A model generated the notes under the pieces. That model had not been told where the DNA came from, made no database searches, and saw nothing but the letters and a program-made list of their open reading frames with translations. Below, one piece after another: positions 43,921-51,731 of a DNA stretch of 64,000 bases (position 1 is its first letter; each line of letters starts with the position of its first letter). The stretch lies in assembly GCA_016713735.1 (NCBI GenBank), contig JADJOP010000032.1:248001-312000 (forward strand), given 5' to 3'. Both the position numbers and the translations under genes were made by a program. This DNA comes from Bryobacterales bacterium (GTDB taxonomy: Bacteria; Acidobacteriota; Terriglobia; Bryobacterales; Bryobacteraceae).

Positions 43921-44437
43921 GCAGCGAGGCCGCCTCGCGCAGCCGCTGCCCCTGCTCCCGCGTCAGCCCCACCCCATACACATCGGCCTTCTCGCGGTAG
44001 GAATAACACTCGTACTGCGGCGCTGCCAGCGTCTCCATCACCGCGTCCCAGAACGAACGCCGCCGCAGGAACCGCCGCCGTATCGCCGCCGCGCGCGGCA
44101 TCTCCAACCGCGATGCCGCCCCCAAAAAAAGAATCCCGCGGCAGCCTTCCACTCGGAAAGGCCTCGCGGGATCGGAACCAGGACATTGTTCGAGCAGCGC
44201 CGAGAGGGTTTCGATCTCCGCATCGAATCCCTCCCAGCGCAGCCTGGTCGCTCCGCTCACCAGCGTGCCGCGCCGAAGCGTCTCTCCAATCCGCTCCGGA
44301 TGCTTGCCGCCGGTTGAAACGAGCACATGTTCCAGAAGATCGCGCAAAGCCATCTCCTGGATCACCACGGGGGTGATGGCGATCATCCCGGCCGCTTCCG
44401 AGCTCAACTTGACGCGAACGTGGGCCGGTAGGCTCAT
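43817..44437 (-). CDS. Protein of unknown function overlapping der
   Basis: 206 residues, soluble and without signal. It begins MSLPAHVRVKLSSEAAGMIA and contains EGFDAEIETLSALLEQCPGS and RGILFLGAASRLEMPRAAAI, then a helical arginine-rich C-terminal half. The last 34 codons are encoded opposite the end of der. Codon use looks normal through the unique part, so I regard the gene as real, but the overlap leaves the exact stop uncertain. No family recognised. Confidence 0.6.
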   Translation of the reverse strand: MSLPAHVRVKLSSEAAGMIAITPVVIQEMALRDLLEHVLVSTGGKHPERIGETLRRGTLVSGATRLRWEGFDAEIETLSALLEQCPGSDPARPFRVEGCRGILFLGAASRLEMPRAAAIRRRFLRRRSFWDAVMETLAAPQYECYSYREKADVYGVGLTREQGQRLREAASLLTYPSLARQLAASSFDRLQLFVVRESDWRSSTST

Positions 44438-44464
44438 GCCCGCATCTTACAATGTTGTCTCAAC

Positions 44465-45424
44465 GTGCCGTCTTCACACTCTCTCCTGCTCTCTGACACT
44501 CTACGCGACGCCATCGCGCGGAACGGATCAATTTCGTTCTCACATTTTATGGAGGCCGCCCTCTACCACCCCGACCTCGGCTACTACACCCGCCCCGGCG
44601 CGCAGCCCTTCGGCCCCTCCGGCGACTTCTACACCGCCACCCAGGTCCAGCCCGTCTTCGGCCGCCTCATCGCGCAGCTCATGCGTCAACGCGGCCACCA
44701 GTTGTTCGTCGATTGGGGCGCCGGCGCTGAAGCCATGCGTCCCTACTTCTCCCACTACCTCGCCCTCGATGTGCGCCGCGGCGAATTGCCTGAGCGCTTC
44801 ACCGGCTTCGTCTTCGCCAATGAACTCTTCGACGCGCTGCCTGTCGATGTCTTCGTTCGCCGTGGCGCTGAGTGGATCGAACGCCGCGTGTCCCATGATG
44901 GATCGCGCTTCGTGTGGAAGGAAGAGGGCGCGCCCAACGGCCAACAGCGCGCATGGCTCGACCGCTTCGGTCCGCAGGAAGAGGACTTCATCGCTGAGGT
45001 GAATCTCCGCGCGCATGAGCTCCTCGCTTCACTCGCCGCGCGCATGGCATCGGGCTGCCTGCTCGCCATCGATTACGGCGTCACGCGCCGCGAGTTGATC
45101 CGCTTCCCCGAAGGCACGCTCATGAGCTACCGCCGCCACTCCGCCTCCGATGATGTCCTCGCCTCACCAGGCGATAGCGACATCACCGCGCACGTCAACT
45201 TCGATGCGCTGCGCTCGGCCGCGCTCGATGCAGGCTTCCACGAAGAGCGCTTCGAAACCCTGGCCTCGCTCCTGCTCCGCACCGGCGAGGAGGACTCCTT
45301 CGCTTCCGCCCTCGATGCTCCCGAGCCAATGAATTCAGGCCTCCGGATGCAATTGAAGACTCTTCTCTATGGAATGGGCGAGACCTTCCGCGCCCTCTCC
45401 TGCAGCCGCCGCGAGGCTCTCTGA
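44465..45424 (+). CDS. MidA/NDUFAF7-family SAM-dependent methyltransferase
   Basis: 319 residues from a GTG. The family opening is ISFSHFMEAALYHPDLGYYT, then GDFYTATQVQPVFGRLIAQL, and FVDWGAGAEAMRPYF is the AdoMet loop. FVFANELFDALPVDVFVRRG and LLAIDYGVTRREL with the conserved DYG follow, then the C-terminal LLLRTGEEDSFASA. In mitochondria this family methylates a complex I subunit during assembly. Bacterial members are unassigned but the COG1565 fold is clear. It is downstream of der and ends before a strong hairpin terminator. Confidence 0.88.
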   Translation: MPSSHSLLLSDTLRDAIARNGSISFSHFMEAALYHPDLGYYTRPGAQPFGPSGDFYTATQVQPVFGRLIAQLMRQRGHQLFVDWGAGAEAMRPYFSHYLALDVRRGELPERFTGFVFANELFDALPVDVFVRRGAEWIERRVSHDGSRFVWKEEGAPNGQQRAWLDRFGPQEEDFIAEVNLRAHELLASLAARMASGCLLAIDYGVTRRELIRFPEGTLMSYRRHSASDDVLASPGDSDITAHVNFDALRSAALDAGFHEERFETLASLLLRTGEEDSFASALDAPEPMNSGLRMQLKTLLYGMGETFRALSCSRREAL

Positions 45425-45474
45425 AATCCGCGCGGCCCGCCGTGTGGCCCCGCCGCGCGGCCTCCTGAAAATCG

Positions 45475-45498
45475 AAAACCCCTCGCTTGCGCGAGGGG
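45475..45498 (-). terminator. Intrinsic terminator of the histone-like gene
   Basis: On the minus strand CCCCTCGC pairs with GCGAGGGG (45479-45486 and 45491-45498) around a GCAA loop, followed by TTTTCGATTTT. It lies 46 bases after the stop of the 32-aa basic gene. The same hairpin could also serve midA on the plus strand, but with a weaker T run. Confidence 0.85.
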
Positions 45499-45543
45499 TC
45501 CTCTTTGGAATTGTTTGCTGCGTCCCCCTTCGGGGTTCGAAGC

Positions 45544-45642
45544 TTACTTCTTCTTGGCGGCCTTCTTGACAGCTTTCTTCACTGCCTTCTTGACAGCTTT
45601 CTTCACTGCCTTCTTGGCGGCCTTCTTGGTCGCGTTCTTCAT
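45544..45642 (-). CDS. 32-residue lysine/alanine-repeat protein, histone H1-like
   Basis: Read on the minus strand from ATG 45642 to TAA: MKNATKKAAKKAVKKAVKKA followed by VKKAVKKAAKKK. Every fifth to sixth position repeats KKA(V/A), with 18 lysines in 32 residues and no acidic residue. The pattern matches the C-terminal tails of eukaryotic H1 and of bacterial Hc1/AlgR3-type proteins, which bind DNA without sequence specificity; here the globular part is absent. An AGGGAGA site precedes the ATG by about 8 bases. An exact 24-base repeat (45568-45591, 45592-45615) lies within the gene. A strong promoter upstream and a terminator downstream make it a complete transcription unit. Confidence 0.75.
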   Translation of the reverse strand: MKNATKKAAKKAVKKAVKKAVKKAVKKAAKKK

Positions 45643-45702
45643 CGACTCGTTCTCCCTAACATCGAAAATTTACGATCCCATTTGAGATCGCAGCGTGCTT
45701 TA

Positions 45703-45731
45703 TATATAAGGTCTCTCAATTGCAATGTCAA
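45703..45731 (-). promoter_or_regulatory. Consensus sigma-70 promoter of the histone-like gene
   Basis: On the minus strand TTGACA (45731-45726), exactly 17 bases, then TATATA (45708-45703), i.e. a full -35 consensus with near-consensus -10 in an AT-rich patch that stands out from the GC-rich window. The start codon is 60 bases downstream, leaving an untranslated leader of about 50 bases. Confidence 0.8.
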
Positions 45732-45821
45732 GAAAAAAATCTCGCGCCACGCTCCCCCTCCATGCAACGAAACTCGCCTTCCCTGTTTTACAACGTTTCT
45801 CATTAGAATTGTTCTAGACGC

Positions 45822-46598
45822 ATGATCTCTTCGCAACCCCTGTCCATGCGCGTTCCCGCGATTCTCATCGCCATCGCCTTCACGCTCGCATCCTGCGGAG
45901 GCAAGCGCGCGCGCATCGCCAGGCCTCCGCGCATCGGCACAACGGAATCGGGCATCGCCAGTTGGTATGGACCTCCCTATCACGGTCGGCGCGCCGCCAA
46001 CGGAGAGGTCTACGACATGGAACGCTTCACCGCCGCTCATCGCACCTTCGCCTTCAACACCTGGGTCCGCGTTCGCAACCTCGACAACAAAAAGGAGGTC
46101 GATGTCCGCATCACCGACCGCGGACCCTTCGTCCGCGGCCGCATCATCGACCTCTCCAAGGCCGCCGCTCGCCACATCGATCTGCTCGGTCCCGGCATCG
46201 CCAAGGTGAAGCTCACCGTCATCGACCCGCGCCACGCCATCAACTATGGTCCGCCCACCGCTCCCTCACCCGACGCCCCCCGCCAGGCCGCCGCTCCCCC
46301 TCCCCCCATCGTCGGTCCCATCGAACCTCCGCCTCCCCCTCCTCCCCTCACCGAGGAATCCTACGGCGTCCAGGTCGGCGCCTTCCGTGACCGCGACCGC
46401 GCCGGCCAATTGCGCCTCTCCCTTGAACAGCGCATGGGCTACGCCCACCTTCTATTAAGAGATACTCAGATCCCCACTTGGCGGGTGGTCGTCGGCCGCT
46501 ACTCCGACCTCGAAACCGCCGAGACCGCCGCCGGCCTTCTCCGCTCCGAATTTCCCGAAGCCTTTGTCGTCAGGCGAGATGTGCCGCTCCAGCCCTGA
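45822..46598 (+). CDS. rlpA: RlpA-like septal lipoprotein with SPOR domain
   Basis: 258 residues (ATG 45846 would give 250). A lipoprotein signal with lipobox LASC (Cys at residue 25) leads into a double-psi beta-barrel of the RlpA lytic transglycosylase: SGIASWYGPPYHGRRAANGE, ERFTAAHRTFAFNTWVRVRN and VRITDRGPFVRGRIIDLSKAA, with the catalytic Asp in ITDRGPF. After a proline-rich linker (about 150-180) comes a SPOR domain (YGVQVGAFRDRDRAGQLRLS to VVVGRYSDLETAETAAGLLR), which binds denuded septal glycan. It acts at the division site in the outer membrane or periplasm. Confidence 0.93.
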   Translation: MISSQPLSMRVPAILIAIAFTLASCGGKRARIARPPRIGTTESGIASWYGPPYHGRRAANGEVYDMERFTAAHRTFAFNTWVRVRNLDNKKEVDVRITDRGPFVRGRIIDLSKAAARHIDLLGPGIAKVKLTVIDPRHAINYGPPTAPSPDAPRQAAAPPPPIVGPIEPPPPPPPLTEESYGVQVGAFRDRDRAGQLRLSLEQRMGYAHLLLRDTQIPTWRVVVGRYSDLETAETAAGLLRSEFPEAFVVRRDVPLQP

Positions 46599-46619
46599 GA
46601 CTAGTACGTTCCATCACCG

Positions 46620-46668
46620 ACCCCCGCAAATGGGGGTAGGGTATATCCTCAATAAACCCTGAGGGATA
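46620..46668. promoter_or_regulatory. Hairpin and imperfect inverted repeat upstream of the sigma-54 activator
   Basis: ACCCCC (46620-46625) and GGGGGT (46632-46637) make a 6-bp hairpin around GCAAAT, probably ending rlpA. Next, TATCCTCA (46644-46651) and TGAGGGATA (46660-46668) form an inverted repeat with one extra base, about 110 bases before the activator start. Possible operator or leader structure; no clear -24/-12 site was found. Confidence 0.35.
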
Positions 46669-46777
46669 CACCTTGTGAGGTCTTGAGAGATTTCTGCATT
46701 CTGCCCTAGAGTTATCCCTTAGCCATCGCACTAGCTTCATTGATGTCTGCAGGTGTCCTTGGAGGGAGATCAGGGTC

Positions 46778-47794
46778 ATGAGGGAATTGACACAGAGCGG
46801 CACGACCACCATTGTCGGCCGTTCCATGAAAACGCAGCAGGTGCTCCACAATATTGATAAGGTTGCCGCGGGACGCTGGCCAGTGCTGGTTTTGGGGGAA
46901 ACCGGCACCGGCAAGGACCTCGTCGCCCGCTCCATCCACGAAACCGCCGGACAGGGCCCGTTCGTCCCCATCGATTGTTCCAGCCTCGTCGGCCCGCTCA
47001 TGGAAAGCGAACTCTTCGGCCATGCCCGCGGCGCCTTCACCGGCGCTGTCGGCCCCAAACTGGGCCTCATCGAATTGGCCAACGGCGGTACGGCCTTCTT
47101 CGACGAAATCGGCGAATTGCCGCTCGACATGCAGGCCAAGCTCCTGCGCGTCCTCCAGGAAAAGGAGTTCCGCCCCGTCGGCTCTCTCCAGCAACGCCGT
47201 TCGGATTTCCGCATCATCGCCGCCACCAACCGCGACCTCGCCAAGGAAGTCGAGCGCGGCGCCTTCCGCCGCGACCTTTATTACAGGCTCAACGTCGTCA
47301 CCCTCCGCCTGGCCCCCCTCCGCGAACGCACCGACGACCTCGAACCCCTCATCGATCATTTCCTCTCCCTCTACGGCACGGGCCACATCCTCACCCCTGA
47401 GGTCCGCTCCGCTCTCCAGGGCTATGAATGGCCCGGCAACGTGCGCGAACTGGAAAACTGCATCCAACAGATGGTCGCCATCAACACCGGCCCCATGCTC
47501 CACATCTGCGATCTGCCCTCTCCCATCCAGAACTGCCTCCAGGCACGCCGCGCCCAGTCCATGGCTGTCGCTGTCGGCGCCTCCGGCAACAGCAAGCCTC
47601 CCGCTCGCGCCGAAACCCCCGACCGTTTCTTCAACCAGGACATCCCCATCCTCCCCCTCATCGAGATGGAACGCCGCGCCATCCTCCACGCTCTTGAGTA
47701 CACCAACGGCGACCGTGGCGTCGCCGCACACCTGCTCGGCATCGGCCGAACCACCCTCTACCGCAAACTCAAGGAATACGAACTCGCTGTCTGA
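46778..47794 (+). CDS. Sigma-54-dependent activator lacking a sensory domain
   Basis: 338 residues, ATG behind GGAGGGAG. The AAA+ domain starts at residue 10 (TTTIVGRSMKTQQVLHNI) with Walker A GETGTGKD, ESELFGHARGAFTGAVG, Walker B GGTAFFDEIGE, and the sensor helix RRDLYYRLNVVTLRLAPLRE. The C-terminal Fis helix-turn-helix is in DRGVAAHLLGIGRTTLYRKL. No receiver, PAS or GAF module precedes the ATPase, so activity must be controlled in trans, perhaps by the receiver-like protein encoded 60 bases downstream. Similar solo activators such as PspF are gated by a partner. The target genes may include the glycosyltransferase that follows. Confidence 0.93.
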   Translation: MRELTQSGTTTIVGRSMKTQQVLHNIDKVAAGRWPVLVLGETGTGKDLVARSIHETAGQGPFVPIDCSSLVGPLMESELFGHARGAFTGAVGPKLGLIELANGGTAFFDEIGELPLDMQAKLLRVLQEKEFRPVGSLQQRRSDFRIIAATNRDLAKEVERGAFRRDLYYRLNVVTLRLAPLRERTDDLEPLIDHFLSLYGTGHILTPEVRSALQGYEWPGNVRELENCIQQMVAINTGPMLHICDLPSPIQNCLQARRAQSMAVAVGASGNSKPPARAETPDRFFNQDIPILPLIEMERRAILHALEYTNGDRGVAAHLLGIGRTTLYRKLKEYELAV

Positions 47795-47854
47795 TTTGTG
47801 TGAGAGATGTCTCACACACCGGGCACTAACCTCGTGACGATTTGGGAGCGATTC

Positions 47855-48745
47855 ATGCCGATTCAGTCCGTGCAAGTTCTTCTGGTCGATACACAACCCG
47901 ACTCGATCCGGCTGGTCGAAGAGGCCTTCACGGAGTTTGAGGAAACCCGCTTCCGCCGCGGCTGGACCCAGCCCATGCGCATGGTCCTGGCGGCCGACGC
48001 CATCGAAGCCGTCGAGTTGTTGGCCGCCCACCGCTTCGACGCCCTCCTGCTCAGCCTCTCCGGTTGCGACGGCGAACCCGTAGCCGCCTTCCACGCCCTC
48101 CGCGCCTCAGCCCCCGAGCTCCCCATGCTGCTGCTCACCGCGGCCTCCGACGAGTCCCTTGCGCTCAACCTCGTACGCCAGGGCGCGCAGGATTACCTGC
48201 TCCAGGAGGACCTCGACTGCTGGCCCCTCATGCACGCCTTGCGCGCCGCCATGGAGCGCCAGAAGGTCGCCCGCGCCCGCCAGTCCCTCTCCCTCCAGGA
48301 CGACCTCACCCAGCTCTATAACGAACGCGGCTTCCGCCACCTCGTCCATCGCGACGCGCAGGTGGCCGCCCGCCACAATCTCCAACTCGCCCTCGCCGTC
48401 GCCGTCAACGCCCACGGCGACGACCTTGCCGACCTCGAACTCGCCGAGGTCTGGCGCGATCTCTTCGAACCCGCCGACCTCACCGCCCGCATCGGCCAGA
48501 GCCGCTTCGCCGCCTCGTCCATCATCGCCGATCACGATGAGGCCCTCGCCCTCGAACAGAAGCTCGTCGCCCGCCTCCCGGCCGCCACCATGAAGCTGCT
48601 CACCCCCGCCGTCTGCGCCACCGAGTTCGACTCGCAACTCGATGAGCTCCTCAACCTCCCCCGCCGCCTCGGCGCCGCTGTCGCTTCCCACGACGCCCCA
48701 TGCGACAATGGCTCCTTTGAGAATCGCGCTCGACGCCACATATAG
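47855..48745 (+). CDS. Receiver-like domain fused to a degenerate GGDEF domain
   Basis: 296 residues from an ATG preceded by GGGAG. The N-terminal 125 residues are receiver-like (VQVLLVDTQPDSIRLVEEAF, FDALLLSLSGCDG, LLLTAASDESLALN), but the phosphorylated Asp position reads LSLSG. The C-terminal 165 residues begin with the GGDEF family start (DDLTQLYNERGFRHLVH), yet the catalytic GGDEF is replaced around RIGQSRFAAS, so it cannot make cyclic-di-GMP. It probably acts as a sensor or protein-interaction module. The gene lies 60 bases after the solo sigma-54 activator and its end overlaps the start of the glycosyltransferase. Confidence 0.8.
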   Translation: MPIQSVQVLLVDTQPDSIRLVEEAFTEFEETRFRRGWTQPMRMVLAADAIEAVELLAAHRFDALLLSLSGCDGEPVAAFHALRASAPELPMLLLTAASDESLALNLVRQGAQDYLLQEDLDCWPLMHALRAAMERQKVARARQSLSLQDDLTQLYNERGFRHLVHRDAQVAARHNLQLALAVAVNAHGDDLADLELAEVWRDLFEPADLTARIGQSRFAASSIIADHDEALALEQKLVARLPAATMKLLTPAVCATEFDSQLDELLNLPRRLGAAVASHDAPCDNGSFENRARRHI

Positions 48746-49754
48746 CATCGGTACCCACCTCTCCGGTGTTGGCGTCTACTCACGCCGCATCCTGGATGGG
48801 CTCGCCGCTCAGCACCCCGAACTCTCCTACCTCTGGTGCTACCGCCCCCATCGCTTCACCCGCAGCCTCTCCATCATTCCCCCACGCCACGTCCACCGCC
48901 GCCTCCTCTTTGACTCCTGGCTCCCCGCCTGCGATCTCTTCCACGGCCTCAACCAGCGCCTCCCCCGCAAACGCCCCGCTCACACCATCTCCACCTTCCA
49001 CGACCTCTTCGTGATGACCGCCGACTATTCCACCCCCGACTTCCGCGCCCGCTTCGCCGCCCAGGCCCGCGACGCCGCCTCGCGCAGCGACCTCATCATC
49101 GCCGTCTCCCGTTTCACCGCCCACCAAATCGAAGACCTCCTCGCCATCCCCGCCGCCCGCATCCGCGTCGTCCCCCACGGCGTTCCCCCGCGACCCCCTG
49201 GCCCCCCACAATCGGAACGCTCCCGTACCATCCTCACCGTCGGCGCCTTACAGAAGCGGAAAAACACCCTTCGCCTCGTCGAGGCCTTTGAACTCACCCC
49301 GCCCGGTTGGAAACTCATCCTCGCCGGCGCCACCGGCTTTGAAAGCGAGCGCATCCTCCAACGCATCGCCGCCAGCTCCCGTTCCCGCGACATCGTCCAA
49401 CTCGGCTACGTCTCCGACGACGAACTCCAGCGGCTCTACGAACAGGCCGCCATCTTTGCTTTTCCTTCTCTCGATGAAGGCTTCGGCATCCCCGTGCTGG
49501 AAGCCATGTCCGCCGGCGCCGCCGTCCTCACATCCCGCAGCGGGGCTCTCCGAGAGGTGGCCGGCGATGCCGCACTCCTCGTTGACCCGCTTGACACCAA
49601 CGCCATCGCCGAGGGCCTTACCACCCTCATGGATGTGCAAACATTACGGGAACAAATGGTGATTGCCGGCTACCAGCGCGCTGCCCGCTTCAGTTGGTCC
49701 TCGGCCGTGGAGCAAACCTGGAGCGTCTACCAGGAACTGTTGCCATCCCGCTGA
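48708..49754 (+). CDS. GT4 family glycosyltransferase
   Basis: 348 residues. RIALDATYSIGTHLSGVGVY is the typical N-terminal acceptor loop of GT-B enzymes; FHGLNQRLPRKRPAHTISTF and the IIAVSRFTAHQIEDLL helix follow. The donor domain contains ILTVGALQKRKNTLRLVEAF, LAGATGFESERIL and FAFPSLDEGFGIPVLEAMSA, the E-x7-E signature with Glu in DEGFG and VLEA. It transfers a sugar from a nucleotide donor to a glycan, likely exopolysaccharide or O-antigen. It overlaps the 3' end of the receiver/GGDEF gene by 38 bases, indicating cotranscription and a regulated polysaccharide system. Confidence 0.92.
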   Translation: MAPLRIALDATYSIGTHLSGVGVYSRRILDGLAAQHPELSYLWCYRPHRFTRSLSIIPPRHVHRRLLFDSWLPACDLFHGLNQRLPRKRPAHTISTFHDLFVMTADYSTPDFRARFAAQARDAASRSDLIIAVSRFTAHQIEDLLAIPAARIRVVPHGVPPRPPGPPQSERSRTILTVGALQKRKNTLRLVEAFELTPPGWKLILAGATGFESERILQRIAASSRSRDIVQLGYVSDDELQRLYEQAAIFAFPSLDEGFGIPVLEAMSAGAAVLTSRSGALREVAGDAALLVDPLDTNAIAEGLTTLMDVQTLREQMVIAGYQRAARFSWSSAVEQTWSVYQELLPSR

Positions 49755-49757
49755 AGC

Positions 49758-50057
49758 CTACTCGCTGTACTCTTCCTCAGCCGTGATCTTGAGGGCTCGC
49801 AGAAATTTCTGGTCTTGTGAGGTCCAGACAATCTTGCCCGGCGCTGAACCCACGGCCGCCTCGGCCGTCTCTTCCAGCTCCTCTTCCCCATCTTCACTGC
49901 GCTTGTTGAATCCAATCGTGGCTTCCAGAACGAGGAACACGTCGTAGCCGGCGCGACGGATTTCACCAATCGCCGCGGCAATCCTCTCCGAATCGGACAG
50001 CGATTCGTTAATCGCGTTGCCCAACTCCTGCATGAGTTCCTTCAGCTTCTCGTCCAA
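49758..50057 (-). CDS. Acidic small protein of unknown function
   Basis: 99 residues, no signal, strongly acidic in the middle (EDGEEELEETAEAA). N-terminal helices LKELMQELGNAINESLSDSE and a DVFLVLEATIGF strand suggest a small alpha/beta fold; the C-terminus is TSQDQKFLRALKITAEEEYSE. Its stop is 3 bases from that of the glycosyltransferase on the other strand. No family recognised. Confidence 0.6.
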   Translation of the reverse strand: MDEKLKELMQELGNAINESLSDSERIAAAIGEIRRAGYDVFLVLEATIGFNKRSEDGEEELEETAEAAVGSAPGKIVWTSQDQKFLRALKITAEEEYSE

Positions 50058-50216
50058 AGCGATGCCTCTCTTCGGTTCAATTTCAGCATACCACCGCCCA
50101 CACTCGTGACCAGTCGTATGCCTCCCTCCGGCTGACCCCCTGCCGCGGGGCCTCGCCTCACCGGGTCTTCTCTACCCTGCTGGATTGCCTTCGACTTTCA
50201 TATCGACGGAATTTTG

Positions 50217-51167
50217 TCACTTCTCCAGGGCCTTGCGCTCACTTGCACTCGGATCAATCCCTAGTTCCTGCCTTATGTAGTCGTAGCTCATCCGTGCGCT
50301 CTGCTGAGGTGGACGCTGCGGCGAACTATCCAGTTCCACCGTCCACGCCCCTTTCCACCCAATCCGCTCCAGCTCTTGCTTGATCGCCGCAAAATCCACC
50401 CCACCGCTCCCCAACGGGAAAAACGGCGGATCAGCCATCATGTCCGGCCGCTCCAGCCGCACCTTGGCCCCGCCTTTGTTCTCCACCTTGCAGTCCTTCA
50501 GGTGAAACTCCACAATGCGGTGCCCCAGCTTCTTCGTCAACTCCACCGGATCGATCCCCGCCATCGTAATGTGCCCCGTATCCAACACAAACCAAACCCG
50601 CTTCGCGTCCGTGTGCGCCATCACGTAGTCGATCTCCCTGCGGTTCTCAAACTGCGACCACATATGCGCATGCACGGCCAGCCGGATCCCCTCCGCCTGC
50701 GTGGCCTTGCCCAATCGCTCCAGCACTCCCGCCATCTGCTTCAAGTCTTCATCCGTCGTCCCCGCCGGCCTCCGCGGGCCCAGGTTGATCTTCAGATGCG
50801 TGCACCCCAGCTCACGAATGAACCGCGCCAGCTTCACATGGTCGGCCACCAGCTTGTCGTGCCGCGCCGGGTCCTCAAAGTGCATCTCCATCGGACCCGA
50901 GTTGGAGATCGTCGTGAACCGCACCCCCATCCCCTCCACCTTCGCCCGCAGCTCCGCCGGCTTGCCGTCAAAAGCCGTGAAGTAGCTCCAGAAGCTCTCC
51001 ACCCACAGGTAGCCCACCTCGCGCGCTTCCCGGAAACTCAACCAGACGTCCTTCTCCCATCCCCCGCGCGTGTTCGTCGTGATCCCCACCTGGTAGACGC
51101 CGCCCCCGGCCGGCATCGCCGTCACCGCCGCCGCCGCCGACAGAAATCCTCTCCTGCTCCATGACAT
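50217..51167 (-). CDS. Sugar phosphate isomerase/epimerase-like TIM-barrel protein, Tat signal
   Basis: 316 residues from the ATG behind GAGGAA. MSWSRRGFLSAAAAVTAMPA is a twin-arginine signal. Barrel motifs: YQVGITTNTRGGWEKDVWLS, GCTHLKINLGPRRPAG, EGIRLAVHAHMWSQFENRRE with metal Glu/His, VWFVLDTGHITMAGIDPVEL, HRIVEFHLKDCKVENKGG and WTVELDSSPQRPPQQSA. Conserved Glu/Asp/His ligands are all present. Family and export match the gene at 38570. Substrate unknown; myo-inositol or uronate-derived sugars are possible in this setting. Confidence 0.85.
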   Translation of the reverse strand: MSWSRRGFLSAAAAVTAMPAGGGVYQVGITTNTRGGWEKDVWLSFREAREVGYLWVESFWSYFTAFDGKPAELRAKVEGMGVRFTTISNSGPMEMHFEDPARHDKLVADHVKLARFIRELGCTHLKINLGPRRPAGTTDEDLKQMAGVLERLGKATQAEGIRLAVHAHMWSQFENRREIDYVMAHTDAKRVWFVLDTGHITMAGIDPVELTKKLGHRIVEFHLKDCKVENKGGAKVRLERPDMMADPPFFPLGSGGVDFAAIKQELERIGWKGAWTVELDSSPQRPPQQSARMSYDYIRQELGIDPSASERKALEK

Positions 51168-51236
51168 AGGGCTTCCTCTCGCAGCAGAGGCTATCACCTC
51201 GCGGCGAAGCCAGGCAAGCGCCCCGGCAGCCCCCCC

Positions 51237-51668
51237 TCACATCGTCCGCTGCAAACTCATCATGTCGTGGAAATACTGCATCATCTCCCGCGTGTTGGAA
51301 TCCGCCGCCCCACCACAACAAGCCGCGTCCCACGGCAGATACCCCATGATCTCCTGCGCTTCAGCATCGCTCACCGCGCGAAACGCCATCTGCCATTCCG
51401 TGAAGTCGCGCCGCTCCACGTTCTGCCGCAGCAGAACCCGGATCTCCTTGTGCCGCTCATCGTGGCTGATCTTCTCAAACAGCGCCCCGACCTCCTCCTC
51501 TGGACCTTCCAGAATCTGCAAAAAATGATGCTTGCAGTACATCAGGATCCCGGTAACGCCTCGCTCGGCATTCCGCTCCCGCGAATGATTCAGCAACTCC
51601 GTCAGCTCCTCCGGCCTTATCGGCCGCGTCGCGGTACTTATGTAAACCAGTTGGATGATCTCCGCCAT
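51237..51668 (-). CDS. BLUF-domain blue-light photoreceptor
   Basis: 143 residues, essentially a lone BLUF domain with a short helical C-terminal cap. All flavin-site residues sit at AppA-like spacing: Tyr9 (QLVYISTATRP), Asn33 (SRERN), Gln51 (FLQILEGPEEE), Trp92 and Met94 (FTEWQMAF); relative to Tyr9 they fall at +24, +42, +83 and +85 as in AppA. BLUF domains bind FAD and change a hydrogen-bond network under blue light. No output domain is fused, so a partner protein is required. It is divergent from galU, with 63 bases between starts. ATG 51668 was chosen over the upstream GTG (51680), whose ribosome site is too close. Confidence 0.93.
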   Translation of the reverse strand: MAEIIQLVYISTATRPIRPEELTELLNHSRERNAERGVTGILMYCKHHFLQILEGPEEEVGALFEKISHDERHKEIRVLLRQNVERRDFTEWQMAFRAVSDAEAQEIMGYLPWDAACCGGAADSNTREMMQYFHDMMSLQRTM

Positions 51669-51731
51669 GGAAGCGCTCACACTCCTGATTCCCTCATCGG
51701 AGATTCCACTTCCCCCTACAATGGAAATGAC

